Source: Bacteroides sp. CAG:443 (lineage in GTDB: Bacteria; Bacteroidota; Bacteroidia; Bacteroidales; Bacteroidaceae). Taken from it: 40,846 bases of DNA. Numbering within the stretch: position 1 is the stretch's first letter; each line of letters begins with the position of its first letter. Location: the NCBI GenBank assembly GCA_000432735.1, contig FR887833.1, positions 694 to 41,539 on the forward strand, given 5' to 3'. The notes under the pieces were generated by a model. That model saw only the letters and a list, made by a program, of their open reading frames with translations, did not search any database and was not told where the DNA came from. Below are positions 26,675 through 34,802 of the stretch, one piece after another. A program made the translations under genes and the position numbers.

Positions 26675-26740
26675 GGAAATATTCAGTACAATATTAGAAT
26701 AAAATTGAAAGAATGACAAAAGTCTAGCCGAAATTAATTG

Positions 26741-26748
26741 TATCTTTG
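26741..26748 (+). promoter_or_regulatory. Bacteroides -7 box (TATCTTTG) without a downstream gene
   Basis: A perfect TAnnTTTG match on the plus strand, in a spacer whose flanking genes both lie on the minus strand. It faces the terminator at 26810-26852, and together they delimit a candidate small RNA. Confidence 0.5.
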
Positions 26749-26754
26749 TGGTAT

Positions 26755-26852
26755 CGGAATTAGAGGAGTTTGGGTGATGAAATGAGTGGTATTGATAATA
26801 GTGGCAATGGCTCTGCGGAAAGATTTGGCTTATCTTTTTGCAGAGCTTTTCT
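26755..26852 (+). ncRNA. Candidate small RNA between dtd and uvrC
   Basis: The predicted transcript of about 98 nt starts a few bases after the -7 box at 26741 and ends at a strong intrinsic terminator. No protein-coding signal fits: the ATG at 26777 is followed at once by a stop, and a 38-codon frame from 26782 runs through the terminator. No known RNA family was recognised. Ends are estimated from the box and the hairpin, not mapped. Confidence 0.45.
26810..26852 (+). terminator. Strong terminator of the candidate small RNA
   Basis: A 15-bp stem (26810-26824 with 26832-26846, two G-U pairs, 7-nt loop) is followed by TTTTCTATTT. The T run is only on the plus-strand side, so it does not serve uvrC, and there is no plus-strand gene upstream to terminate. 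Confidence 0.75.
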
Positions 26853-27021
26853 ATTTCTAACCAGACTTGATTCCAATGGCATGTTTCTTTATCTGTAGCC
26901 CATCGGCAGGAGGCTCTTTCCAGTCCGAATAACGGCTGAAAACGTTGCTTGTTGACGATGGGAAAATCTTCTTTTGGCTTTTCAGTCGGGGAACAGAAAG
27001 ATAATTTATCAGAAAAGAAAC

Positions 27022-28830
27022 TTAGAGCGATTCTTTTATGCTTTGTGCTGCACTTTCGCCTACTACTGCCGCCAGTTCTTCGAGTGTCGCTTTCTTGATT
27101 CGAGCTACACTTTTGAATTCTTTCAGTAGAGCTGTCTTACGCTTTTCACCAATCCCTTTTATGTTATCCAAGGCAGATGCAATTTGGCTTTTGCTGCGCT
27201 TGTCACGGTGGAACGTGATGGCAAAACGGTGTACCTCATCTTGTATGTTCTCCAGAAGATGGAACAGGGGAGTGCCCTGCTTTATACCAATCGTCATGGG
27301 TGGAAAGCCGAAAAGAACTTCTGATGTACGGTGTTTGCTGTTTTTGGCAAGACCGGCAATCGGAATATGCAGTTTCAGTTCGTCCTCGATAACCTGGCGT
27401 ACGACTTCCATTTGTCCTTTACCACCATCGGTTAGGATCAGGTCGGGCAATTCTCCGTGTTCTTCCAAGATACGTGTATAGCGACGGCGTACCACCTCTT
27501 GCATGGAGGCATAATCGTCTGGTCCGACAACCGTCTTGATATTGTATTTCCGGTAATCCTTTTTGCTAGGGCGTGCCTTCTTGAAAACTACGCAGGCTGC
27601 AACGGCATCCGATCCTTGTATATTGGAGTTATCGAAGCATTCGATATGGACGGGCATTTTATCCATTTGCAACTGCTCTTGAATCTCTTTCAATAGTCGT
27701 ACACTCCGCTGTTCTGGATTCAGCTTCTCCGCTTGTTTCAGACGGTCTACTTTATATTGTTTTACGTTGAGTAGGGACAGTTCCAGCAGGTGCTTTTTAT
27801 CACCACGCTGAGGAATTGTAAAAGTGACATTATTCAGTTCCATATCCAGTTCAAACGGTACGATGATTTCGCGTGAACAACTTTTGTACCGTTCGCGCAT
27901 TTCGATTATTCCCAGCTGAAGCAATTCTTCTTTGGTCTCGTTCAGCCGTTTCTTATACTCGAACGTGAAAGCCTGATTGATGCAACCGTTGGTAATATGA
28001 AGATAGTTAATGTAGGCTGTGTTGTCGTCCATTTCGATTGAAAATACATCGATGTTATGAAGGACAGAGCTGACAACCTCGCTCTTTGAACGGTAACTCT
28101 CTATCAGCTCGTATTTCTCCTTTATCTTTTGCGCTTCTTCGAATTTCATATCTTCAGCCAATGTCATCATTTCTTTCATCAAGGCATCGCTGATAGCTTG
28201 CGTATTTCCTTTGAGAATCTCTTTTACTTGAGCGATATTCTCCATGTATTCATCGTGAGACTGCATGCCGATACAGGGGCCTTTGCAGTTTTTGATATGA
28301 TATTCCAGACAGACATTAAACTTCCCTTGCCGGATGTTTTCGGGAGTAAGGGCCAGATGACAGGTACGAAGAGGGTAGAGTTTCTTTATCAGGTCGAGTA
28401 CGGCTTGCATGGAAGGAATGTGGCTGTAGGGACCATAGTAAGTTGAACCGTTTCGAATGATCTGCCTTGTCTTGAATACCCGTGGAAAATATTCGTTGCT
28501 TACGCAGATGGAAGGGTAACTCTTGTCGTCTTTCAGCAACACATTATAGCGAGGCTTGTATTTCTTGATAAGATTATTTTCCAGCAGCAGGGCATCTTCT
28601 TCTGTATTGACGACAATGTATCGGATGTCTGCAATCTTGCTGACGAGCACACGAGTCTTGGCTGATTGGTGCTCTTTCGAAAAATAGGAGTATACACGTC
28701 GTTTCAGATTCTTTGCTTTGCCTACATAGATAATCACACCTTCTTTGTTCAGGTATTGATAAATACCCGGACTGCTTGGCAGGTTTAATACAATTCCTCG
28801 GAGATATTCGTTTGTGCTCAGTTCTTCCAT
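27022..28830 (-). CDS. uvrC: Excinuclease ABC subunit C
   Basis: This 602-residue protein has the expected domains: an N-terminal GIY-YIG nuclease (GIYQYLNKEGVIIYVGKAKN, residues 23-42), the region around CLEYHIKNCKGPC resembling the Cys cluster of the family, a UVR motif at about 210-245 (EEAQKIKEKYELIESY), the RNase H-like endonuclease domain with ECFDNSNIQG and DLILTDGGKGQ, and C-terminal helix-hairpin-helix motifs (LDNIKGIGEKRKTALL). It cuts on both sides of a lesion in nucleotide excision repair with UvrAB. It lies downstream of apt past a terminator-like hairpin and has no visible TAnnTTTG box, so partial read-through from apt is possible. Confidence 0.97.
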   Translation of the reverse strand: MEELSTNEYLRGIVLNLPSSPGIYQYLNKEGVIIYVGKAKNLKRRVYSYFSKEHQSAKTRVLVSKIADIRYIVVNTEEDALLLENNLIKKYKPRYNVLLKDDKSYPSICVSNEYFPRVFKTRQIIRNGSTYYGPYSHIPSMQAVLDLIKKLYPLRTCHLALTPENIRQGKFNVCLEYHIKNCKGPCIGMQSHDEYMENIAQVKEILKGNTQAISDALMKEMMTLAEDMKFEEAQKIKEKYELIESYRSKSEVVSSVLHNIDVFSIEMDDNTAYINYLHITNGCINQAFTFEYKKRLNETKEELLQLGIIEMRERYKSCSREIIVPFELDMELNNVTFTIPQRGDKKHLLELSLLNVKQYKVDRLKQAEKLNPEQRSVRLLKEIQEQLQMDKMPVHIECFDNSNIQGSDAVAACVVFKKARPSKKDYRKYNIKTVVGPDDYASMQEVVRRRYTRILEEHGELPDLILTDGGKGQMEVVRQVIEDELKLHIPIAGLAKNSKHRTSEVLFGFPPMTIGIKQGTPLFHLLENIQDEVHRFAITFHRDKRSKSQIASALDNIKGIGEKRKTALLKEFKSVARIKKATLEELAAVVGESAAQSIKESL

Positions 28831-28865
28831 ATTAGCAATGCTTATGAATAGAGGTTATAAAATAA

Positions 28866-28902
28866 AGAATCCGGTAGACGCTTTTCGTATGTACCGGATT
28901 CT
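28866..28902 (-). terminator. Terminator or attenuator between apt and uvrC
   Basis: A perfect 11-bp inverted repeat (28866-28876 with 28892-28902) has a 15-nt loop and a U-rich tail on the minus strand. It is 38 bp after the apt stop and 36 bp before the uvrC start, so it could tune uvrC expression. Confidence 0.7.
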
Positions 28903-28939
28903 GTTTTGTGATTCTACCCAACGGGTAAAAGAGTTTTTC

Positions 28940-29464
28940 TTAAAGCTGCAATAGCGTTGTTACTTCTACATCGTCGGCAAATGCTTTTCTTCCGTTTAAT
29001 GCTCCCAGCTCAATTACAAAGTTTACGAATGCCTGTTTGGCTCCGCATCTTTTTACCAGGCGGTAAGTAGCTGCCATTGTTCCTCCGGTTGCCAGCAAGT
29101 CATCGTGTAACAGAACTACGTCGTTTTCATTGATCGCATCTTTATGGATTTGTATCGTGTCAGTTCCATATTCTTTGGCGTAGGTTTCTTCCACAACTTC
29201 TGCGGGCAGTTTGCCCGGCTTTCTTGCCATGATAAAACCGGCTCCCAAGCGAGCAGCCAGTGCTCCTCCTAAGATAAAGCCTCTCGACTCGATTCCGACT
29301 ACTTTGGTAATCCCTCTGTCCTTGTACATCTCATAGAGCTCGTCTATCATGCCTTGCAGACACTCGGGATTTTTAAACAGGGTAGTGACATCGTAAAACA
29401 GAATTCCTGGTATTGGGAAATCGGGTATTTCACGAAGGTTTTTCTTTAATGTTTCTTTATTCAT
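28940..29464 (-). CDS. apt: Adenine phosphoribosyltransferase
   Basis: At 174 residues, the protein is of standard length for the family. The PRPP-binding motif is VVLLHDDLLATGGTMAA at about residues 115-131, and the family segments IPDFPIPGILFYDVTTL and GIESRGFILGGALAARLG are intact. It converts adenine and PRPP to AMP and pyrophosphate in purine salvage. It follows mnmG after 56 bp that contain a parS-like palindrome, and has no own -7 box, so it is probably co-transcribed with mnmG. Confidence 0.97.
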   Translation of the reverse strand: MNKETLKKNLREIPDFPIPGILFYDVTTLFKNPECLQGMIDELYEMYKDRGITKVVGIESRGFILGGALAARLGAGFIMARKPGKLPAEVVEETYAKEYGTDTIQIHKDAINENDVVLLHDDLLATGGTMAATYRLVKRCGAKQAFVNFVIELGALNGRKAFADDVEVTTLLQL

Positions 29465-29497
29465 ATCCAGTGATTTATATTCGTTTCTTAAACTAGT

Positions 29498-29513
29498 TGT
29501 TTCACGTGAAACA
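29498..29513. promoter_or_regulatory. parS: parS-like ParB-binding palindrome
   Basis: The 16-bp sequence TGTTTCACGTGAAACA is a perfect palindrome and identical to the canonical chromosomal parS site. It lies between mnmG (gidA) and apt, 7 bp past the mnmG stop codon. ParB spreads from such sites to organise the origin region. No parA or parB gene is in the window. Only one copy was found here. Confidence 0.85.
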
Positions 29514-29520
29514 CGCTTGC

Positions 29521-31392
29521 TTATCGTCCTAACAGGACTAGTAAGACATTGATGTCGCTAGGTGATATGCCCGGTATTCGGCTGGCTTGTGCCAATGTTT
29601 CGGGATCTATCTTTATCAGCTTTTGGCGGGCTTCCGTTGAAAGTGAATTCAGACTGGCATAGTCGAATTTCCCTTTGATGCGGATAGCTTCCAGACGATG
29701 TATCTTGTCTGCTATCATTCGTTCCCGATCAATGTATCCTTGATACTTGATCAATACTTCTGCGGCTTCGATTGTCTCTTCTTTACGGTCGGTCACTTTG
29801 TCGAGCGCAGCCTGAAATGCGGGTACGTGTGGCGCTATGTTTTCGATCGTGATTTGCGGGCGGCTAAGTAACTCTATCAACTTGCAGCCATGGGTGAGTC
29901 GGGCAGTCCCGAGCTCTTCCAGTGCGTCGTTTATCTTATCAGCCTTGATCGAGTAAGTCTTTGCAAATTCAACTAACCGTTGTATTTCTTCACGCTTCTG
30001 GCAAAGTCTGTCGTAACGTTCCTTGCTTGCCAGTCCCAATTTATAGGAGCGTTCTGTCAGTCGCATGTCGGCATCATCCTGGCGAAGCAGGATACGATAT
30101 TCGGCGCGAGACGTGAACATTCTATAAGGCTCGTCTACTCCTTTTGTTACCAGGTCATCAATCAGTACGCCGATATATGCTTCATCACGGCCTAATACGA
30201 AAGGTTCACCTCCGTGGCAGTTGATGTGAGCATTGATGCCTGCAATGATTCCTTGTCCTCCTGCTTCTTCGTATCCGGTCGTTCCGTTGACCTGTCCGGC
30301 AAAGAATAGGTTCTTTATGATTTTCGACTCCAGTGTGTGCTTTAGTTGGGTAGGGTCAAAATAATCATATTCGATGGCATATCCCGGACGGTAAGCTACG
30401 ATATTTCTGAAGCAAGGGATCTTTTTCAGGGCTGCAAACTGAATTTCCATAGGCAGCGATGAAGAGAATCCATTCAGATAAAGCTCTCTGGTTGTTTCTC
30501 CCTCCGGCTCGAGGAATAGCTGATGTTGCGGCTTGTCGGGGAATGTTACAATCTTTGTTTCGATGCTTGGACAATAGCGGGGACCGATACTTTGAATCTG
30601 CCCGTTGAAAAGGGGAGAGTCTGCCAGTCCGCTGCGTAATACCTCATGTACTTCTTCGTTGGTATAACATGTCCAGCACTGCAATTGCTTCAGTTGTCTG
30701 GGCTCGCTGATAAACGAAAAGCGGTGAAAGTCGTTTTCTCCATCCTGCGTTTCCATCAGACTGAAGTCTACGCTTCGTGCATCAATACGGACAGGGGTAC
30801 CTGTTTTCATTCTACCGGCTGTGATTCCATGCCGGGTGATGGATTCTGTCAAATGATAAGAAGCGGGTTCTGCACAGCGACCTCCGGCAAGCATTTTGTG
30901 ACCGATATGCATCAGTCCGTTTAAGAAGGTACCTGCTGTCAGAACGATACACTTTGCATGAAAGGTTACTCCCCAGCAAGTGACCAGTCCGGTAACTTCA
31001 CCGTTCTCAACGAGTAATTCTTCTACGGTATCCTGCCAGATATGAAGGTTAGGAATATTTTCCAGTACTTCACGCCATGCCCAGATAAATTTGCCACGGT
31101 CGCACTGTGCACGGGGGCTCCACATGGCCGGTCCTTTAGAGCGGTTCAGCATACGGAACTGAATGGCGGTACGGTCGGTTACCAACCCCATATATCCTCC
31201 CAGTGCATCGATTTCTCTGACGATTTGACCTTTGGCGATACCTCCTACAGCAGGGTTACAGCTCATTTGTCCGATCTTGTTCATGTCCATTGTTATCAGA
31301 CATGTTTTCGATCCGAGATTGGCTGCTGCTGCGGCGGCTTCACAGCCGGCGTGTCCGGCTCCTATAACAATAACGTCATACTTAAAGTCCAT
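29521..31392 (-). CDS. mnmG: tRNA uridine-5-carboxymethylaminomethyl modification enzyme MnmG (GidA)
   Basis: The 623-residue flavoprotein has an FAD-binding dinucleotide fold at its start (VIVIGAGHAGCEAAAAAANLG), the MnmG segments NPAVGGIAKGQIVREIDALGG and GYAIEYDYFDPTQLK, the second FAD region GQVNGTTGYEEAGGQG, and the C-terminal helical domain that contacts MnmE (GISPSDINVLLVLLG). With MnmE it installs the cmnm5 group on wobble U34 of tRNAs, using FAD and methylene-THF. The start agrees with the family and with a -7 box 26 bp upstream. apt follows downstream in the same direction. Confidence 0.98.
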   Translation of the reverse strand: MDFKYDVIVIGAGHAGCEAAAAAANLGSKTCLITMDMNKIGQMSCNPAVGGIAKGQIVREIDALGGYMGLVTDRTAIQFRMLNRSKGPAMWSPRAQCDRGKFIWAWREVLENIPNLHIWQDTVEELLVENGEVTGLVTCWGVTFHAKCIVLTAGTFLNGLMHIGHKMLAGGRCAEPASYHLTESITRHGITAGRMKTGTPVRIDARSVDFSLMETQDGENDFHRFSFISEPRQLKQLQCWTCYTNEEVHEVLRSGLADSPLFNGQIQSIGPRYCPSIETKIVTFPDKPQHQLFLEPEGETTRELYLNGFSSSLPMEIQFAALKKIPCFRNIVAYRPGYAIEYDYFDPTQLKHTLESKIIKNLFFAGQVNGTTGYEEAGGQGIIAGINAHINCHGGEPFVLGRDEAYIGVLIDDLVTKGVDEPYRMFTSRAEYRILLRQDDADMRLTERSYKLGLASKERYDRLCQKREEIQRLVEFAKTYSIKADKINDALEELGTARLTHGCKLIELLSRPQITIENIAPHVPAFQAALDKVTDRKEETIEAAEVLIKYQGYIDRERMIADKIHRLEAIRIKGKFDYASLNSLSTEARQKLIKIDPETLAQASRIPGISPSDINVLLVLLGR

Positions 31393-31417
31393 TAATCTCT
31401 TGTTTTTATATCTGGTG

Positions 31418-31425
31418 CAAAAATA
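31418..31425 (-). promoter_or_regulatory. Bacteroides -7 box (TATTTTTG) for mnmG-apt
   Basis: A TAnnTTTG match on the minus strand, giving a leader of about 20 nt before the mnmG ATG. Confidence 0.55.
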
Positions 31426-31525
31426 CGAAAAATTAGTGGCTTAGCTTAGATTCAGTTCGTAAAAAGAGTTATAGCCGGAGGGGGAAGGAATAAGAGGGTA
31501 GCTGTTTTTGAAAGGATAAAATGAA

Positions 31526-31602
31526 ATCCGCCGTAGTCTCTTTTAATTTGTGGCGATGGTTTAGAAAAACATCGCCATGAATTGAAAGAAACGACGGCGG
31601 AA
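31526..31602. repeat. Long hairpin (33-bp stem, 11-nt loop) between ybeY and mnmG
   Basis: The arms 31526-31558 and 31570-31602 are complementary at 27 of 33 positions, with three more G-U pairs if read as a plus-strand RNA. The minus-strand exit is only moderately U-rich (AUUUCAUUUUAU), so it may terminate the SpmAB-ybeY transcript, but the stem is much longer than the other terminators in this window. A smaller hairpin, ATCCTTTT with GAAAGGAT, lies next to it at 31637-31656. Confidence 0.8.
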
Positions 31603-31668
31603 ACTTTAAGGCTCCTGAAGACAGGGAAGACAAATGATCCTTTTCCTGAAAGGATAGATGCCGTGAGC

Positions 31669-32091
31669 TTATTGGAAGTTCTTTAGTAAATCGAGTGCTT
31701 TATTTTCGGCTGCTTCCATGATTTCTCTTTCTCCCGGACCTTTATCATTTATTCCGCAGAGATGAAGAATGCCATGAATAATGACCCGGTGCAACTCTGT
31801 TTCGTAGGTAGCTCCGAATTGCTCAGCATTACTTCGAACCGTATCAAGACTGATAAATAAATCGCCGGAAATACGGTTTCCCTCGCAATAGTCGAAAGTT
31901 ATGATATCTGTATAATAATCGTGCTGAAGATACTGGCGGTTTACTTCCAGAATCTTTTCATCTGAGCAAAAAATATAGGCTATTTCACCTACCTTCTTTC
32001 CATAAGTTTCGGCAACAGCCTTAATCCAGGCAGTCGTTTCGCGTTTCTTGATAGCGGGCATTTCTACCCCTTCTGTTTGATAAGTTATCAT
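31669..32091 (-). CDS. ybeY: Endoribonuclease/rRNA maturation factor YbeY
   Basis: The start at 32091 gives 140 residues and fits the family; the longer frame to 32292 would overlap the SpmAB gene by about 190 bases and its extra 67 residues show no similarity. The UPF0054 zinc motif HGxxHLxGxxD is visible as HGILHLCGINDKG near residue 105, with partner motif YYTDIITFDY upstream. The enzyme takes part in 16S rRNA 3'-end maturation and late 70S ribosome quality control. It starts 7 bp after the SpmAB stop, so the two are co-transcribed. Confidence 0.95.
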   Translation of the reverse strand: MITYQTEGVEMPAIKKRETTAWIKAVAETYGKKVGEIAYIFCSDEKILEVNRQYLQHDYYTDIITFDYCEGNRISGDLFISLDTVRSNAEQFGATYETELHRVIIHGILHLCGINDKGPGEREIMEAAENKALDLLKNFQ

Positions 32092-32098
32092 ATCTATA

Positions 32099-33331
32099 TC
32101 AGTTAAAGAATAAATAGCAAATAAAAATAGCTGCGATGATTCCGGCCAGGTCGGCAAGCAATCCGCAGGGGACGGCGTGGCGGGTACGGACAACTCCAAC
32201 ACTTCCAAAATAAACAGCAAGGATGTAGAACGTCGTATCGGTGGAGCCTTGGAAAATACATGATAACCGTCCCACGAATGAGTCGGCTCCATACGTGTTC
32301 ATGGCATCTACCATCAATCCGCGCGCCCCACTGCCACTTAACGGCTTCATCAGTGCGGTAGGCAAGGCTCCCACGAAATCACTATTGATACCACATAAAT
32401 TGACGACTTTAGCGATGCCTTCTATTAAATAGTCCATACATCCGGAAGCACGGAAAACACCAATGGCAACCAATATGGCAACGAGATATGGAATTATGCG
32501 TACAGCTGTAGTAAAGCCTTCTTTGGCTCCTTCTACGAAAGCATCGTATACATTGATTTTCTTTCGCATGCCAGCTACGATAAATCCGATGATAATGACG
32601 AACAGAAATACATTGGCTGTCGTAGTAGAATAGATATCGATTTGCTGGCGCGACAATGTACTGAAGAAATAGATGATTCCAGCTATCACGAGGCTTGTGC
32701 CACCCAAGAACAAGAGGATTGTCCGGTTCAGCAGGTTGATACGTTGGTACAAGCTTACAGCAATGATACCGGCAAGTGTGGAGAAAAATGTCGCCAATAG
32801 AATCGGAACGAATACATCCGTAGGCTGGGCAGCCCCCAGTTGGGCACGATATACCATGATGCTGATAGGAATCAGGGTGAGTCCTGATGTATTTAATACC
32901 AGAAACATGATCATCGGATTACTTGCCGTGTCTTTCTTTGGGTTCAGCTCCTGTAATCCTTCCATGGCTTTCAGCCCCAAAGGGGTGGCAGCGTTGTCGA
33001 GCCCTAACATATTGGCGGCAAGGTTCATGAAAATACTTCCTGTCACCGGATGTCCTTTGGGAATCTCAGGAAACAATTTGGTAAATAGCGGACTTAACAG
33101 GCGTGAGAATAATCCGATAACTCCTCCCTGTTCTCCGATACGCATAATACCCATCCAGAGTGACAATACGCCGGTAAGTCCCAAAGAAATCTCGAAGGCC
33201 GTTTTCGATGAATCGAACGTAGAATTGATAATGGCTGGAAAGACTTCCGTATCTCCTAAAAACAAGAGGCGTACGACTGCAACAATAAATGCGGTCAGGA
33301 AAAAAGCAATCCAAATATAATTTAAAACCAT
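32099..33331 (-). CDS. SpmA-SpmB fusion membrane protein (nucleoside-recognition/Gate domains)
   Basis: This 410-residue membrane protein joins two homologous halves. Residues 1 to about 200 match spore maturation protein A (GLTGVLSLWMGIMRIGEQGG, NMLGLDNAATPLGLKAM) and about 230-410 match SpmB (AFVEGAKEGFTTAVRIIPYLVAILVAIGVFRASG, STDTTFYILAVYFGSVG). Around nine hydrophobic segments are visible. In Bacillus these are two separate genes needed for spore core dehydration; here the host does not sporulate, so a transport or nucleoside-related role is only inferred from the Gate domain. A -7 box lies 37 bp upstream, and ybeY follows directly. Confidence 0.9.
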   Translation of the reverse strand: MVLNYIWIAFFLTAFIVAVVRLLFLGDTEVFPAIINSTFDSSKTAFEISLGLTGVLSLWMGIMRIGEQGGVIGLFSRLLSPLFTKLFPEIPKGHPVTGSIFMNLAANMLGLDNAATPLGLKAMEGLQELNPKKDTASNPMIMFLVLNTSGLTLIPISIMVYRAQLGAAQPTDVFVPILLATFFSTLAGIIAVSLYQRINLLNRTILLFLGGTSLVIAGIIYFFSTLSRQQIDIYSTTTANVFLFVIIIGFIVAGMRKKINVYDAFVEGAKEGFTTAVRIIPYLVAILVAIGVFRASGCMDYLIEGIAKVVNLCGINSDFVGALPTALMKPLSGSGARGLMVDAMNTYGADSFVGRLSCIFQGSTDTTFYILAVYFGSVGVVRTRHAVPCGLLADLAGIIAAIFICYLFFN

Positions 33332-33368
33332 GTGAAGTCTGTTTGAAGTATTAATAATCTTTACCGGA

Positions 33369-33376
33369 CAAAAGTA
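33369..33376 (-). promoter_or_regulatory. Bacteroides -7 box (TACTTTTG) for spmAB-ybeY
   Basis: A TAnnTTTG match on the minus strand, about 30 nt of leader before the start at 33331. It is back to back with the plus-strand box at 33398. Confidence 0.55.
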
Positions 33377-33397
33377 AAGAATTAATTCAGAAAATGA

Positions 33398-33405
33398 TAA
33401 CTTTG
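33398..33405 (+). promoter_or_regulatory. Bacteroides -7 box (TAACTTTG) for the DUF3810 gene
   Basis: A TAnnTTTG match that ends only five bases before the start codon at 33411, so the mRNA would be leaderless or almost so. Confidence 0.5.
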
Positions 33406-33410
33406 TTCTT

Positions 33411-34460
33411 ATGAAAAAACTTCAGTGGAAATATATTCGTTGGATAATACTCGTTTTACTTTTGATGAGTATATTTCTGTTTCGGTTTGTATCCGGTACA
33501 GGTGAATTTTACGCTCGTTCTATTTATCCGGTAATTTCCTCCTGCTTATCTCGGATTGCTTCCTGGTTTCCATTTTCCCTTTGTGAAGTTTTGGTGATAG
33601 TAATGCTTGTATGTTTGCTGGTTTATCCGTTTATTGCCAGGCGTAGAAATAGAAGATGGAGGTGGATAGCTGTTACTGAAGTGGAAATTTTGTTATGGAT
33701 GTACGTCTGGTTTTATTGGGGCTGGGGGATCAACTACTTTCGCAATGACTTTTTTGAGCGGGCAGGAGTTACACCTTGCACTTATGAAGAACAACGTTTC
33801 AAACAATTCCTTTCGGCGTACACAGATAGCCTGAATGCTGCATTTAGTCAAGAGGTATATGTTTCACAACCCGCTTTGGAACAAGCCATCAAATCGGTTT
33901 ACGCAAAAATACCCGAAAAGTACGGACTGATTCGTCCAAAAGATTTTCAACATCCGAAACGTTCTTTCTGTAATGCGTTGTATTCAGGAGTTGGTGTTTT
34001 AGGATATATGGGACCGTTTTTCGATGAATCGCATGTGAATCATGAACTGCTCCCCGTTCAACGTCCTTTTACTTATGCGCACGAGCTTGCCCATTTGTTA
34101 GGAGTGAGCAGTGAAGCGGAAGCCAATTTCTGGGCTTACCAAGTTTGTATTCATTCTACTGATGCAGGTATACGATATAGCGGCTACTTTGGATTGCTGC
34201 CTTATGTAGTAGTCAATACTCGTGGGTTGCTTAGTGAAACAGAGTTTAAGAGCTGGCTCGATACAGTCCGTCCGGAGATAATAAAACAATTATATGATAA
34301 GGAAGCATACTGGGATGATCGTTATAATAAATTATTAGGTAAATTGCAGAATGTGGTTTATAACTGGTACTTGAAAAGTAATCAGATTCCTTCTGGGCAG
34401 AAAAACTATGCGCAGGTTATCGGTATGATTCTTTCCTTGCCAACAAACTGGTGGAAGTAA
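33411..34460 (+). CDS. DUF3810 membrane protein with HExxH metallopeptidase motif
   Basis: At 349 residues, the protein has three N-terminal membrane segments (about residues 10-28, 55-75 and 82-102), then a soluble domain. That domain contains HELAHLLG at about residues 223-230 followed by EAEANFWAYQVC, a zincin-type arrangement with a downstream Glu as likely third zinc ligand. This matches the DUF3810 family of Bacteroidota, recalled by pattern; the substrate is unknown. The start is supported by the Lys/Arg-rich N-terminus before the first membrane helix. It is divergent from spmAB-ybeY and appears monocistronic. Confidence 0.85.
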   Translation: MKKLQWKYIRWIILVLLLMSIFLFRFVSGTGEFYARSIYPVISSCLSRIASWFPFSLCEVLVIVMLVCLLVYPFIARRRNRRWRWIAVTEVEILLWMYVWFYWGWGINYFRNDFFERAGVTPCTYEEQRFKQFLSAYTDSLNAAFSQEVYVSQPALEQAIKSVYAKIPEKYGLIRPKDFQHPKRSFCNALYSGVGVLGYMGPFFDESHVNHELLPVQRPFTYAHELAHLLGVSSEAEANFWAYQVCIHSTDAGIRYSGYFGLLPYVVVNTRGLLSETEFKSWLDTVRPEIIKQLYDKEAYWDDRYNKLLGKLQNVVYNWYLKSNQIPSGQKNYAQVIGMILSLPTNWWK

Positions 34461-34728
34461 CCCTCTGAGATTTGAAAAAATCGGGAAGGAGCTCAGCTTT
34501 GATACTTTTTCATGAATTATGAATGGTTTGCCTTTTCTCTATTTGTCGTTTATTTAGGTTCTAATTTGACTTTTTGTTTTCTATATTGGCTTTATGTTAT
34601 TTCTTTTTGCGTGATAATGTTGTGTTTCCCTGTCTTTTTGAGTATAAAATCTTGTATGTATTTACGTGCAAAATAGAAAAATATCTGATATTTTCCTTTT
34701 TGGTTTATGCTCTTTTGAGTAAAACAAT
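34461..34728. other. Intergenic region between DUF3810 and SusD genes
   Basis: About 270 bp of AT-rich sequence with no credible gene. The only structure recognised lies at its right end, the terminator at 34729-34776. Confidence 0.5.
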
Positions 34729-34776
34729 AAAAAATCCGCTTCAAGATAACTAAAATTTTCCTGAAACGGATTTTTT
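34729..34776. terminator. Bidirectional terminator after the second SusC/SusD pair
   Basis: A 17-bp stem (34729-34745 with 34760-34776, two imperfect pairs) bears AAAAAA on the left and TTTTTT on the right, so it can act on both strands. It stands 26 bp after the SusD stop and serves the convergent DUF3810 gene as well. Confidence 0.8.
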
Positions 34777-34802
34777 AAGGTTTATGATAATAATATAAAG
34801 TC

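Noticed and set aside
26782..26898. 38-codon frame inside and beyond the candidate small RNA
   Set aside because: It runs through the strong terminator hairpin, and its only purine-rich upstream segment is too far from the ATG.
32092..32292. 67-residue N-terminal extension of YbeY
   Set aside because: It lies inside the SpmAB coding region in another frame and shows no family similarity.
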